NCBI GenBank assembly: GCA_937926265.1
Contig: CALAZS010000111.1
Span: 1 to 6,351 of the forward strand
Length of the DNA stretch: 6,351 bases
Reading direction: 5' to 3'
Source: an uncultured Gammaproteobacteria bacterium
GTDB lineage: Bacteria > Pseudomonadota > Gammaproteobacteria > Chromatiales > Chromatiaceae
Part shown: in pieces, positions 1 to 5,307 of the stretch
Layout: each line of letters starts with the position of its first letter
Position numbering within the stretch: position 1 is the stretch's first letter
Notes under the pieces: model-generated
The model's database searches: none
Told to the model about the DNA's origin: nothing
Seen by the model: only the letters and a program-made list of their open reading frames with translations
Position numbers and translations under genes: made by a program

Positions 1-440
1 TGGCAACAGCGACCAGGTTGGCCCATACTCTAAAAGGTACCGCCGGTAACATTGGTGCAATAGGTGTACAAAAAGCTGCTGCCGCCTTGGAGCTGGCTTC
101 AACGCAGGAGCACGAACACCTGACGAAGCCACTGGTGGTAGTCATGGATGAGCTGAGACCTGTTCTGGAGGGTATTGCCGGCATTGAGGAAACTTACTAT
201 GACGTACCTGTCCATTACATGGAAGGTGAAGCAGAAGAGCGCACTAAGGAACTGATGCAACAACTGCGTTCACTGGTTGAAGATGATGATACTGATGCTA
301 CTGAAGTAATTGATGAGCTTGAGGCAATGACAGGTGATAGTGTTGATCGTCAGATGTTAAAGAGGCTGGCGGGTGCGGTGAGTGAATACGATTTTGATGA
401 AGCATTGGAAATTTTGAATGAGTATGAGTCAGATGGTTAA
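1..440 (+). CDS. C-terminal part of a hybrid histidine kinase: HPt phosphotransfer domain plus acidic tail (5' end outside window)
   Basis: The frame is open from the left edge (first full codon at 3) and ends with TAA at 438-440, leaving 145 residues; the true start lies upstream. The visible N-terminus carries the HPt signature RLAHTLKGTAGNIGA. The histidine at codon 24-26 is the expected phospho-acceptor. HPt domains of this kind pass phosphate between receiver domains in the cytoplasm. Beyond the four-helix HPt is a tail of about 70 residues with LVEDDDTDATEVIDEL and YDFDEALEIL, matched closely by the minus-strand gene at the right edge. Such HPt-plus-tail ends are normally the C-terminus of large sensor kinases with HisKA, HATPase and REC domains, so a hybrid kinase is inferred; a separate HPt protein is possible because the N-terminal part is not visible. 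It sits 5 nt upstream of a receiver gene, its probable phosphorelay partner. Confidence 0.85.
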   Translation, partial: ATATRLAHTLKGTAGNIGAIGVQKAAAALELASTQEHEHLTKPLVVVMDELRPVLEGIAGIEETYYDVPVHYMEGEAEERTKELMQQLRSLVEDDDTDATEVIDELEAMTGDSVDRQMLKRLAGAVSEYDFDEALEILNEYESDG

Positions 441-445
441 TAATA

Positions 446-814
446 ATGGATAAGAAAATAATTCTTGTAGTCGATGATGCAGCCGATAACATTCAGTTGC
501 TCAGTGGTGTATTAAAAGCACATTACAAAGTTAAAGCAGCAACCAATGGTGAAAAGGCCCTGGCCATAGCCCAGAAAACACCGGCACCGGATCTAATCTT
601 ACTTGATGTCATCATGCCAGGAATGGATGGCTTTGAGGTTTGCCAGAAACTCAAGGACGATGAACTTACTGCCGGCATTCCAGTGATTTTTGTATCGGGT
701 AATTTTTCCGATGAAGATAAGCAACGTGGTGAGACCCTGGGGGCTGCAGGGTTTGTCGGTAAACCAATTGACTCGAATAACTTGCTTGAAATGATAAGCG
801 GCTTACTTGCCTAG
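446..814 (+). CDS. Stand-alone response regulator receiver domain protein
   Basis: A 122-residue protein made of one REC domain and nothing else. Seen directly: the acidic pair D10/D11 in VVDDAADN, phospho-acceptor D54 in LLDVIMPGMDG, the switch Ser S84 in IFVSGN, and the conserved lysine K106 in VGKPID. All catalytic receiver positions are intact, so it should be phosphorylated at D54. With no output domain it may act as a phosphate shuttle or sink, or bind a partner protein, as CheY- and Spo0F-like proteins do. ATG 446 lies 5 nt after the stop of the HPt gene with no clear Shine-Dalgarno, which suggests translational coupling. Its closest relatives in the window are the receiver of the next gene and the second receiver of the gene at 1885 (shared NI-x-x-L/I-SG and MDG-F/Y-EVC patterns), so the three probably arose by duplication. 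Confidence 0.92.
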   Translation: MDKKIILVVDDAADNIQLLSGVLKAHYKVKAATNGEKALAIAQKTPAPDLILLDVIMPGMDGFEVCQKLKDDELTAGIPVIFVSGNFSDEDKQRGETLGAAGFVGKPIDSNNLLEMISGLLA

Positions 815-817
815 GAG
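813..817 (+). promoter_or_regulatory. Ribosome binding site of the HD-GYP gene
   Basis: AGGAG, 6 nt before the GTG at 824. It overlaps the TAG stop (812-814) of the preceding receiver gene, so termination of that gene places ribosomes at this site. It supports the GTG start over any internal ATG. Confidence 0.8.
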
Positions 818-823
818 CTTTTA

Positions 824-1870
824 GTGAATACAGCAGATAAAAAGACGGTTCTTGTTGTTGATGACACGCCTGAAAACATTGATGTGCTTAGTGGTGTATT
901 ACGATCAGAATTTAAGGTGAAAGCTGCTTTAAACGGTGAGAAAGCCTTAAAAATTGCCAATGGTTCAGACAAGCCGGTTATGATTCTGCTGGATATTATG
1001 ATGCCTGGTATGGATGGTTACGAGGTTTGTGAAAACCTTAAGTCAAATCCTGCCACAGCAAAAATTCCGGTAATTTTCATTACCGCCAAAAACCAGGAAG
1101 AAGATGAAAAGAAAGGTCTTCAACTCGGTGCAGTTGATTATATTACCAAGCCGATTAACCCGGCAATTGTTCTTGCACGTGTTCACACACAATTGGCTTT
1201 GTATGATCAAAATTTGGCACTCGAGATAAAAGTAAAGCAACGTACCGAGGAATTAAACCAGACACGCCTGGAAATTATTCACAGGCTGGGAAGGGCAGCA
1301 GAATTTAAAGACAATGAAACCGGTTTGCATGTTATCCGCATGAGCCATTACTCACGCTTGATAGCCGAAGCCCTCGATTATGACGACGACTGGGTTGACC
1401 TGATATTCAACGCTGCCCCAATGCATGACATCGGAAAAATTGGTATCCCGGACAAGATCCTCTTAAAGCCAGGCAAACTCGATGCCGACGAATGGGATGT
1501 TATGCGTAAGCATCCGGAATATGGTGCCGATATCATTGGTGAACATGATTCTGTCTTAATGCAGATGTCCAAGGAAATTGCTATCACCCATCATGAGAAA
1601 TGGGATGGCTCAGGATATCCAAAAGGCCTGAAAGCTGAAGAAATACCGCTATCAGGCCGTATTATCGCGATTGCCGATGTGTTTGATGCCTTAACCACTG
1701 AGCGGCCCTATAAGAAAGCCTGGGCGGTTGAAGATGCCGTCAAACTTATTGATGAAAATGCCGGATCGCATTTTGATCCCGAACTGGTCAAAATTTTCCA
1801 TACTGTCTTACCTCAGGTGTTGGAAATCAAGGAGCAGTACGCTGAAGTCATTGTCGAAGAGATAGAATAA
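824..1870 (+). CDS. Response regulator with HD-GYP domain, probable cyclic-di-GMP phosphodiesterase (RpfG-type)
   Basis: A 348-residue, two-domain protein. REC domain, about residues 8-125: acidic D13/D14, phospho-acceptor D57 in LLDIMMPGMDG, T87, and K109 in ITKPINP. A short charged helix (about 128-152, RTEELNQTRLEII) links it to an HD-GYP domain (about 153-335). The HD-GYP metal and signature residues look complete: E160, H169, HD at 201-202 in MHDIGKIGIPD, H230, HH at 256-257 in THHEKWDGSGYP, D285 in ADVFDALT, and the TERPYK motif. HD-GYP enzymes hydrolyse cyclic-di-GMP to pGpG and/or GMP, and phosphorylation of the receiver normally controls this. It is therefore the only clear enzymatic output among the four genes of the left operon. 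GTG start at 824 is supported by AGGAG 6 nt upstream. Stop is 14 nt before the next gene. Confidence 0.95.
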   Translation: MNTADKKTVLVVDDTPENIDVLSGVLRSEFKVKAALNGEKALKIANGSDKPVMILLDIMMPGMDGYEVCENLKSNPATAKIPVIFITAKNQEEDEKKGLQLGAVDYITKPINPAIVLARVHTQLALYDQNLALEIKVKQRTEELNQTRLEIIHRLGRAAEFKDNETGLHVIRMSHYSRLIAEALDYDDDWVDLIFNAAPMHDIGKIGIPDKILLKPGKLDADEWDVMRKHPEYGADIIGEHDSVLMQMSKEIAITHHEKWDGSGYPKGLKAEEIPLSGRIIAIADVFDALTTERPYKKAWAVEDAVKLIDENAGSHFDPELVKIFHTVLPQVLEIKEQYAEVIVEEIE

Positions 1871-1884
1871 CCCGGTACTACCTC

Positions 1885-3621
1885 ATGAGCCCATTACCCG
1901 GTAGCGATAAAATCCTAATAGTTGACGATTTCGAGTCAATGCGCGTGTTGGTGAAAACCGGTCTTTCCATGGTAGGTCTGAATAATTTTGTTACCATGCC
2001 CAACGGCATTTTTGCCAAAAAATGGCTCAGGGAAAACACACCTAGACTGATTATCTCTGACTGGAATATGCCAAAAATGGGTGGCTTGATGCTGCTTAAG
2101 ACAGTCAGGGCAACCAAAAGGCTCAAAGACATACCTTTTATTATGCTGACGGTTGAAACTGACCGTGAACATGTAGAGCAGGCGCTCAAAGCCGGAGCCG
2201 ATGGCTACCTGATTAAACCATTCAATTTCTCCATTCTTACCCGCCATGTTCAAAAGTTTATTGATATAAGTTACGTGCAACCACCGCTGCCTGTTCGTGC
2301 TCAGGTTATTCGCCAGTTTGTAAAACAGCATATTGTTACATCTGGTAAGCAGCCTGATCAAAAATGGGAAGATGTGCCCGATGTTGAAAAGGACTGGGAT
2401 CCGATTGAATCCCTGGATCAGCCTGCTGATGAGTTGTGGGAATCTGAATGGCATGAAGATGACAATCCGGCTGAAGAGTTGATCGAAGAAATCTCAGAGA
2501 CTCTCGCGGACGTTGAAGCAGAAGACGATGAAGTTTCAGAAAGAGGTTTTGAAACCATACTGGTGGTGGATGATGAACCAACCAATATTGATGTTATCTC
2601 GGGTATTTTAAAGAAAAGTTACCGTACCAAGGTTGCCACCAGTGGTGCCAAGGCATTAGCCATAATTGAAAAATCAAAACCTGACCTGGTGCTGCTCGAT
2701 ATCATGATGCCGGAGATGGATGGCTTTGAAGTTTGCAAAAGAATAAAAGCGGATAAAGACACTGAAGAAATTCCAGTAATTTTTGTATCGGCCAAAACAG
2801 AAACCGTCGATATAACCGGCGGGCTTAAAATAGGAGCGGTCGACTATATTACCAAGCCGGTTAACCCGGATATTTTAAAAGCCAGGGTTGAAACCCATCT
2901 GGGTACTGCAAGAGCGCGTAAACAATTACAGGAACAACTTGATGCTGTAGTAGAAAATGCCAGCATGCGTGAAGACATTGAAAACATCGTCAAGCATGAT
3001 CTTAAAAACCCTCTTTCAGCAATTCTCTCCAACGCGTCAATATTGATGAATGACAAGTTCATCGGTGAGAACCAGAAAGATGTCATCAGGCAGATTGAAT
3101 CATCAAGTAAACGCATGTTCGGCATGATCAATAGTTCCATTGATTTATATAAAATCGAAAATGGTACATACCAGCTTGAAGCTAAACCGTTTAAGTTACT
3201 CGTGGTGTTAAGCGAAGTGGTGAACGATATGCAGGCACTCGCCAAAGACCACAACGTTAAGCTGCATTTTATAACTGAAGTTGACGATACCACAGTGATT
3301 GGCGAAGAAATGCTCTGTTACCCGGTATTTGCCAACCTGATAGCCAATGCCATTGAAGCCTCCAGTGAAGGCGATGTAGTCAGGATATCCATTTCGGCTG
3401 AAGCTAATCATGTGATTACTTCCATCCATAATGCGGCGGAAATACCTGAAAGAATTAAAGACAACTTCTGGGATAAATATGTTACCGACGGTAAGAAAAA
3501 TGGTACTGGCCTGGGCGCATACTCATCTAGGATTATGACCGAAGTTCAAAACGGCAGTATAAGTTATGCCAGTAACAGCATGCAGGGTACAACCATTCAG
3601 ATAGGTCTGCCTGTATCTTAG
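1885..3621 (+). CDS. REC-REC-histidine kinase with acidic linker
   Basis: A 578-residue cytoplasmic protein with no membrane segment. REC1 (about 8-126) is CheY-like: D14/D15, D59 in IISDWNMPKMGG, T89, K111. A strongly acidic linker follows: 28 of residues 158-219 are Asp or Glu, with four Trp. REC2 (about 223-345) resembles the HD-GYP receiver: D229/D230, D272 in LLDIMMPEMDG, ITKPVNP. Then a HisKA domain with H371 in IVKHDLKNPLSAIL, and a HATPase domain with N484/N488 in NLIANAIEAS and G-box GTGLGA at 540-545. The D-box position reads IHNAAEIP (514-521), so the usual DxGxG is absent, a variant I believe also occurs in a subgroup of soluble kinases. It has no input domain other than the receivers, so phosphorylated receivers probably gate kinase activity. 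ATG 1885 lacks a good Shine-Dalgarno and follows the HD-GYP stop by 14 nt, suggesting coupling. It is the last gene of the operon; no strong terminator follows. Confidence 0.92.
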   Translation: MSPLPGSDKILIVDDFESMRVLVKTGLSMVGLNNFVTMPNGIFAKKWLRENTPRLIISDWNMPKMGGLMLLKTVRATKRLKDIPFIMLTVETDREHVEQALKAGADGYLIKPFNFSILTRHVQKFIDISYVQPPLPVRAQVIRQFVKQHIVTSGKQPDQKWEDVPDVEKDWDPIESLDQPADELWESEWHEDDNPAEELIEEISETLADVEAEDDEVSERGFETILVVDDEPTNIDVISGILKKSYRTKVATSGAKALAIIEKSKPDLVLLDIMMPEMDGFEVCKRIKADKDTEEIPVIFVSAKTETVDITGGLKIGAVDYITKPVNPDILKARVETHLGTARARKQLQEQLDAVVENASMREDIENIVKHDLKNPLSAILSNASILMNDKFIGENQKDVIRQIESSSKRMFGMINSSIDLYKIENGTYQLEAKPFKLLVVLSEVVNDMQALAKDHNVKLHFITEVDDTTVIGEEMLCYPVFANLIANAIEASSEGDVVRISISAEANHVITSIHNAAEIPERIKDNFWDKYVTDGKKNGTGLGAYSSRIMTEVQNGSISYASNSMQGTTIQIGLPVS

Positions 3622-3695
3622 AAGCGCAATAGGCAACCACACTAATCTATCGGAATTTTGAACAGTATTCGCTGGTTAACAAAATGTGAATTCAA

Positions 3696-4085
3696 TTAGA
3701 TAGAGGCATTTTTTATGTCTTTGGCTTCCATCGCCATATGGGTAATGAGTGTACCTACCACAAAAGCTTTAAATTCATCTGACACACAGTAATTTTTTTC
3801 AACATCTCCAATAAAATTGTCCAGTGATTTCAAAATACTGTCGTGTTCCAGGCTTGCAACTGAGTTTTCCAGTATTCCAAGTTTAAGAAAAATCTGTTCT
3901 TCAGTTTGGAAATGTTTTTCAAGCATATCGTGAATATCTTTAATTGCAGCCTTGATAAAAGCCTTAGAAAGTGTGCCTTTGGGATGTGAAAATAATAAGT
4001 TTATTTTCCCCGCAATTTCTTGATGTTCTTTATCAATTATCTCGACACCGGTAATCATCTCTTTTGAAATTTTAAATAAATCCAT
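3696..4085 (-). CDS. Divergent bacteriohemerythrin-like protein
   Basis: 129 residues, the usual length for a single hemerythrin domain. N-terminal pattern GVEIIDKEHQEI and the HFQTEE helix are typical of the family. Candidate di-iron ligands: H21, H58, E62, H81, H116. Two canonical positions are not matched: the His four residues before H81 is A77, and the Asp five residues after H116 is A121 (with E120 and D123 nearby). A complete O2-binding di-iron centre is thus doubtful; the protein may hold an altered metal site or use the fold for another role. Bacterial hemerythrins carry or sense O2, or handle iron or NO, often near motility and signalling genes. It converges on the kinase operon, with stops 75 nt apart. 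The upstream region has a sigma-54-like promoter and two palindromes. ATG 4085 is chosen because the family's N-terminal helix begins just after it; no clear Shine-Dalgarno is seen. Confidence 0.85.
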   Translation of the reverse strand: MDLFKISKEMITGVEIIDKEHQEIAGKINLLFSHPKGTLSKAFIKAAIKDIHDMLEKHFQTEEQIFLKLGILENSVASLEHDSILKSLDNFIGDVEKNYCVSDEFKAFVVGTLITHMAMEAKDIKNASI

Positions 4086-4129
4086 TTGTACTACGTCGTT
4101 TTGAAAAGGTTGTTAAAAACATACCTTTA

Positions 4130-4144
4130 ACAAAAGATGTGCCA
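4130..4144 (-). promoter_or_regulatory. Candidate sigma-54 (RpoN) promoter for the hemerythrin gene
   Basis: On the minus strand the sequence TGGCAC-N5-TTGT runs from 4144 to 4130. The -24 element is a perfect match to the sigma-54 consensus, and the GG-N10-GT spacing is exact. The -12 element has GT in place of the preferred GC, which weakens the call. A start point about 12 nt downstream, near 4119, would give a leader of roughly 34 nt before the hemerythrin ATG. Paired palindromes lie about 130 and 170 bp upstream of that point, where enhancer-binding proteins usually bind. Confidence 0.45.
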
Positions 4145-4200
4145 AAACTTAAATTACCCAGCAGGCTTTGTTAAGTTATTGTACTAACGGGATTTTTTGA

Positions 4201-4215
4201 TTATTTTTACGAGCT
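4201..4215. repeat. Direct repeat copy A flanking the palindromes
   Basis: TTATTTTTACGAGCT, matched at 14 of 15 positions by copy B at 4310-4324. The two copies lie 109 bp apart and bracket both palindromic sites. Origin unknown; a short local duplication is possible. Confidence 0.5.
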
Positions 4216-4238
4216 TGGGTGTCAGGGTAAGGGAAAGG

Positions 4239-4261
4239 TTGATTTGCAAAATGCAAATCAA
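4239..4261. promoter_or_regulatory. Palindromic site 1, LuxO-type TTGCA-W3-TGCAA
   Basis: A perfect inverted repeat with 10-bp arms (TTGATTTGCA and TGCAAATCAA) around AAA. The core TTGCA-AAA-TGCAA matches the LuxO binding consensus TTGCAW3TGCAA as I recall it from Vibrio qrr promoters. It is not followed by a T run on either strand, so it does not look like a terminator. Its centre is about 131 bp upstream of the inferred sigma-54 start. Confidence 0.6.
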
Positions 4262-4283
4262 ATTCAGACTCAAACTACAGTTT

Positions 4284-4298
4284 TTTGCAAATTGCAAA
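4284..4298. promoter_or_regulatory. Palindromic site 2, LuxO-type TTGCA-W3-TGCAA
   Basis: TTTGCAA-A-TTGCAAA, a perfect inverted repeat with 7-bp arms. Over 16 bases (4284-4299) it differs from site 1 (4243-4258) at one central position. The start-to-start spacing of 41 bp is close to four helical turns, so both sites would face the same side of the DNA. It begins 17 nt beyond the EthD-type gene (which ends at 4316 on the minus strand) and lies upstream of the hemerythrin gene. Confidence 0.6.
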
Positions 4299-4309
4299 TG
4301 GATTGCAGG

Positions 4310-4324
4310 TTATTTTTACGGGCT
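4310..4324. repeat. Direct repeat copy B, overlapping the end of the EthD-type gene
   Basis: TTATTTTTACGGGCT, one mismatch from copy A. On the minus strand it contains the TAA stop (4318-4316) of the EthD-type gene, so copy A looks like a displaced copy of that gene's end. Confidence 0.5.
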
Positions 4325-4678
4325 GTATTCAGTAATAAATCGCCTGGATTCGCTGAAATCAATGTACTTGCTTTGCAATTCCTCCATTCTGGCATAAAGC
4401 TCGTTGAACTGGCTGTCCTGTTCTATTGCTGCCATATCTGCACCAGATTGCCATAGAATTTCAACAATACCGTCGAAAGGTTGCTTGGATTGACGCTCAG
4501 CCTGGAGAACATGATTGGCTTCTATATCGAGTGTCAGGTTTCTTTTGATATCGGCAACAAATACTTTGTCGAGCATCGCATCCATCAGGGCAATTAACTC
4601 AGGGCTGTCCCAGAATTTTCTGAAATCTTCAACAGACACATCGTCTTTGCGTTTCATGCAGTGAATCAGGCGTATCAT
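4316..4678 (-). CDS. EthD-domain (dimeric alpha/beta barrel) protein
   Basis: 120 residues, about the size of single-domain EthD-like proteins. The N-terminus MIRLIHCMKRKDDVSVEDF followed by RKFWDSPEL fits the family pattern of a first beta strand, a KRK turn, and a helix with F-x-x-F/Y-W. Later features are the FDGIVEILW strand and a C-terminal strand RRFITEYSP. Members fold as ferredoxin-like dimers; EthD itself belongs to the ethyl tert-butyl ether degradation cluster but most members have no known reaction. ATG 4678 is preferred to an in-frame ATG 21 nt upstream (4699) because it begins the conserved strand, has AAGGA 7 nt ahead, and follows the upstream gene's stop by 1 nt; the longer form would overlap that gene. 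The tight spacing implies co-transcription with the 92-residue protein. Confidence 0.75.
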   Translation of the reverse strand: MIRLIHCMKRKDDVSVEDFRKFWDSPELIALMDAMLDKVFVADIKRNLTLDIEANHVLQAERQSKQPFDGIVEILWQSGADMAAIEQDSQFNELYARMEELQSKYIDFSESRRFITEYSP

Positions 4679-4679
4679 A

Positions 4680-4958
4680 TTAGGATCCTTTTTTTTCATT
4701 TTCTAAAGCTTTATCCATGATTTCAGTGTACAAAGATGCCGCTTTAAGTGCCATGTCCTGGTATTGAGGGTATTTGTTGATTAATGGTTTTACGTCTTCA
4801 GCGGTGGCGAAAACATCTTCCAGAAAAGCCATATCCGACTCGGTTAATTTTTCACCCTGCATGACCCGTTCGTGTAATCTTTGAGTGCGGGGCAGGCGGA
4901 ATTTTTCGAATCTTTCCAGCAGGGCGGTTATAACGCCGATTTCATCCTGTTTGTCCAT
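4680..4958 (-). CDS. Small helical protein of unknown function
   Basis: 92 residues with no signal peptide, membrane span or cysteine. The sequence looks entirely helical and highly charged: an N-terminal helix around ITALLERFEKFRLPRTQRL, a middle segment KLTESDMAFLEDVFATAEDV, then NKYPQYQDMALKAASLY and a lysine-rich end. I do not recognise a characterised family, though the LLERFEK-x-R-LPR and FLEDVF patterns look like those of a conserved hypothetical protein. ATG 4958 is supported by AGGAA 7 nt upstream. It is the first gene of a two-gene unit with the EthD-type gene, whose start follows its stop by 1 nt, so the two products may act together. It is transcribed away from the SpoIIAA-like gene across a 349-bp region. 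Confidence 0.75.
   Translation of the reverse strand: MDKQDEIGVITALLERFEKFRLPRTQRLHERVMQGEKLTESDMAFLEDVFATAEDVKPLINKYPQYQDMALKAASLYTEIMDKALENEKKGS
4686..4690 (-). promoter_or_regulatory. Ribosome binding site deciding the EthD-type gene start
   Basis: AAGGA on the minus strand, 7 nt before ATG 4678 and inside the last codons of the upstream gene. It supports the shorter, conserved start and translational coupling. Confidence 0.65.
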
Positions 4959-4965
4959 TTGTTAT

Positions 4966-4970
4966 TTCCT
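4966..4970 (-). promoter_or_regulatory. Ribosome binding site of the 92-residue protein
   Basis: AGGAA on the minus strand, 7 nt before ATG 4958, supports that start. Confidence 0.6.
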
Positions 4971-5030
4971 GGTTTGATTTTAATATATTTTCCTAAAATA
5001 GCAGACTATGTTTCTGTCGGGTATCAATTG

Positions 5031-5061
5031 TTTGGCTTTTCCTGATTTTCCTCAAGCCAAA
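5031..5061. repeat. Inverted repeat in the divergent intergenic region
   Basis: Perfect 8-bp arms TTTGGCTT (5031-5038) and AAGCCAAA (5054-5061) around a 15-nt loop. An A run follows on the plus strand, so it is not an intrinsic terminator in that direction. It could be an operator or an RNA structure; function unknown. Confidence 0.4.
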
Positions 5062-5293
5062 AAATGCCATTTTGTACTCCCCAGGATAAAATTTAATAGG
5101 AGTAGCCCCTTACTTTATAAGAAATAAATTCTCAATATGTCAGTTTTTCCCAAAATTATCGTATTTCAGATTTTGATGATACAGGTAGCCTTATAGCCAA
5201 TAGCAGACAGATTAGGTTTTTTGCCCATCGGGCAGGTGCCGATGATGAGCGGACAAAATAGAATCCAAGAAGTAAACTAAACAATCTTATAAA

Positions 5294-5298
5294 TGGAG
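5294..5298 (+). promoter_or_regulatory. Ribosome binding site deciding a GTG start
   Basis: TGGAG, 9 nt before GTG 5308. It supports the GTG over the internal ATG at codon 9 (5332), which has no comparable signal. Confidence 0.6.
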
Positions 5299-5307
5299 TG
5301 ATTTTCA

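Larger units (their letters stand above)
4959..5307. other. Divergent intergenic region (349 bp)
   Basis: No convincing gene is seen on either strand. The stretch is A+T-rich and must hold promoters for both flanking genes. A minus-strand extended -10-like element, TGCTATTTT, lies near 5000, but its nearest -35-like TTGATA is too far away at 21 nt. No good plus-strand promoter could be picked by eye. It also contains a long hairpin (5031-5061) and a short GCCC-ATC-GGGC hairpin (5223-5233). Confidence 0.5.

Noticed and set aside
1878..3429. Several minus-strand open frames inside the kinase gene
   Set aside because: They are antisense to clear receiver and kinase domains with intact motifs, and their products show no recognisable pattern.
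3622..3695. A bidirectional terminator between the kinase operon and the hemerythrin gene
   Set aside because: Only a 6-bp ATTTTG/CAAAAT repeat with a 19-nt loop was found, without G+C-rich stem or T run.
4119..4299. A Qrr-like small RNA gene under the LuxO-type sites
   Set aside because: The predicted transcript leads straight into the hemerythrin gene after about 34 nt. No Qrr-like core or terminator was recognised.
4197..4456. Two small plus-strand open frames across the hemerythrin upstream region
   Set aside because: They run through the palindromes and antisense to the EthD-type gene, lack ribosome binding sites, and their products look like random translation.
4679..4699. An upstream ATG (4699) for the EthD-type gene
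   Set aside because: It adds MKKKDPN ahead of the conserved strand, overlaps the previous gene, and has a worse ribosome binding site than ATG 4678.
5056..5072. Sigma-54-like TGGCAT...GGC on the minus strand upstream of the 92-residue protein
   Set aside because: The GG to GC spacing is 9 instead of 10, which sigma-54 holding does not tolerate.
5217..5234. Hairpin TGCCC-ATC-GGGCA next to a T run, as an intrinsic terminator
   Set aside because: The T run precedes the stem on the plus strand and becomes an A run after it on the minus strand, so neither direction terminates.
5217..5246. Flagellar sigma-28-like -10 element GCCGATGA
   Set aside because: The position of the -35 element holds TTTT where TAAA is expected.
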